From the NCBI RefSeq assembly GCF_024055795.1, contig NZ_JAMXMY010000001.1:434001-498000 (forward strand): DNA of 64,000 nucleotides. The letters run 5' to 3'. Positions 63,803 through 64,000 of this stretch are shown here, one piece after another. This DNA is from Actinoallomurus purpureus. GTDB taxonomy: Bacteria > Actinomycetota > Actinomycetes > Streptosporangiales > Streptosporangiaceae. The translations under genes and the position numbers were made by a program. Each line of letters begins with the position of its first letter. Positions within the stretch are counted from its first letter, which is position 1. The notes beneath the pieces are model-generated. The model was not told the origin of the DNA. It did not search any database and was given only the letters and a program-made list of their open reading frames with translations.

Positions 63803-64000
63803 TCAGCTGGCGAAGTCGAGCAGCGGCTGGGCATTGCTCGGGTGCCGCAGCTTGGACAGCGACTCCTTCTCGAGCTGGCGGATCCGCTCACGGGTCAGCC
63901 CGAGGTGCTTGCCGATCTCGTCCAGCGTCCGCGGCGTGCCGTCGTACAGCCCGAACCGCATCGCCATGATCTTCTCCTCGCGCGGGGAGAGCACGGACAG
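63803..64000 (-). CDS. Principal-type RNA polymerase sigma factor (C-terminal end, cut by window edge)
   Basis: The last 65 codons are visible. They form sigma region 4 of the sigma-70 group 1/2: [40 protein letters not shown] and [16 protein letters not shown]. The end [11 protein letters not shown] fits an Hrd-type group 2 sigma as well as a housekeeping one. The 5' end lies outside the window. Confidence 0.9.
   Translation of the reverse strand: MSVLSPREEKIMAMRFGLYDGTPRTLDEIGKHLGLTRERIRQLEKESLSKLRHPSNAQPLLDFAS

Overview
The window is high-GC actinobacterial chromosome. Markers that point to an actinomycete, possibly order Streptosporangiales (inference), are a DUF574 SAM-dependent methyltransferase, an XRE/DUF5753 plus DUF397 pair, a DUF5999 protein, an SCO6745-family protein, a GlnR/NnaR-type nitrate assimilation locus and frequent GTG starts. 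Both ends are cut: an LPG-synthase-like membrane protein runs off the left edge and a principal-type sigma factor runs off the right edge.

Layout. 0-35 kb is mostly ordinary chromosome: a TetR-controlled DrrAB-type ABC exporter (2.5-5.2 kb); glycine dehydrogenase gcvP behind a tandem glycine riboswitch (6.3-9.4 kb); a BNR-repeat protein coupled to a MoaD/ThiS-like protein; an XRE/DUF397 pair whose DUF397 protein is three exact 63-bp repeats; a ferritin-VIT1 iron protein; an AfsR/LuxR-like STAND ATPase without its HTH; a two-component system; a short Rho paralogue; glmS; secreted hydrolases and several TetR regulators.

From about 35.4 to 50.3 kb base composition and codon use become visibly less GC-rich. 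This accessory island holds unrecognised genes, a chimeric kinase fragment, an RsbW-like ATPase operon and, at 40.0-50.1 kb, a compact 11-gene cassette. The cassette has a TPR regulator, a DUF1932 dehydrogenase and a NUDIX protein on one strand. Facing it is an eight-gene, mostly overlapping operon: a DUF4254 protein, a fused P-loop/P-loop/nucleotidyltransferase protein, a phosphoribosyltransferase, a family 9 glycosyltransferase, an APH-like kinase, an SDR, a histidine phosphatase and a TylF-like methyltransferase. It reads as a self-contained pathway that makes, activates, transfers and tailors a phosphorylated or nucleotide-linked sugar-like compound. I recognise no described product, and it is the best candidate for a new system here.

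From 50.8 kb composition returns to normal: a PadR-controlled membrane protein, a VOC protein with an ECF sigma factor, then the nitrate/nitrite assimilation locus (narK divergent from nitrate reductase, FAD/BFD reductase, nirB, nirD and an NnaR-like HemD protein) with two matching GlnR-like boxes.

A recurrent theme is gene decay. Remnants include a collapsed TetR/MFS pair (33.7-34.6 kb), a LysE-type N-terminal stub behind glmS, a doubly mutated carboxymuconolactone decarboxylase gene beside the island (50.3-50.7 kb) and a 3' stub of a sirohydrochlorin chelatase behind the nir operon.
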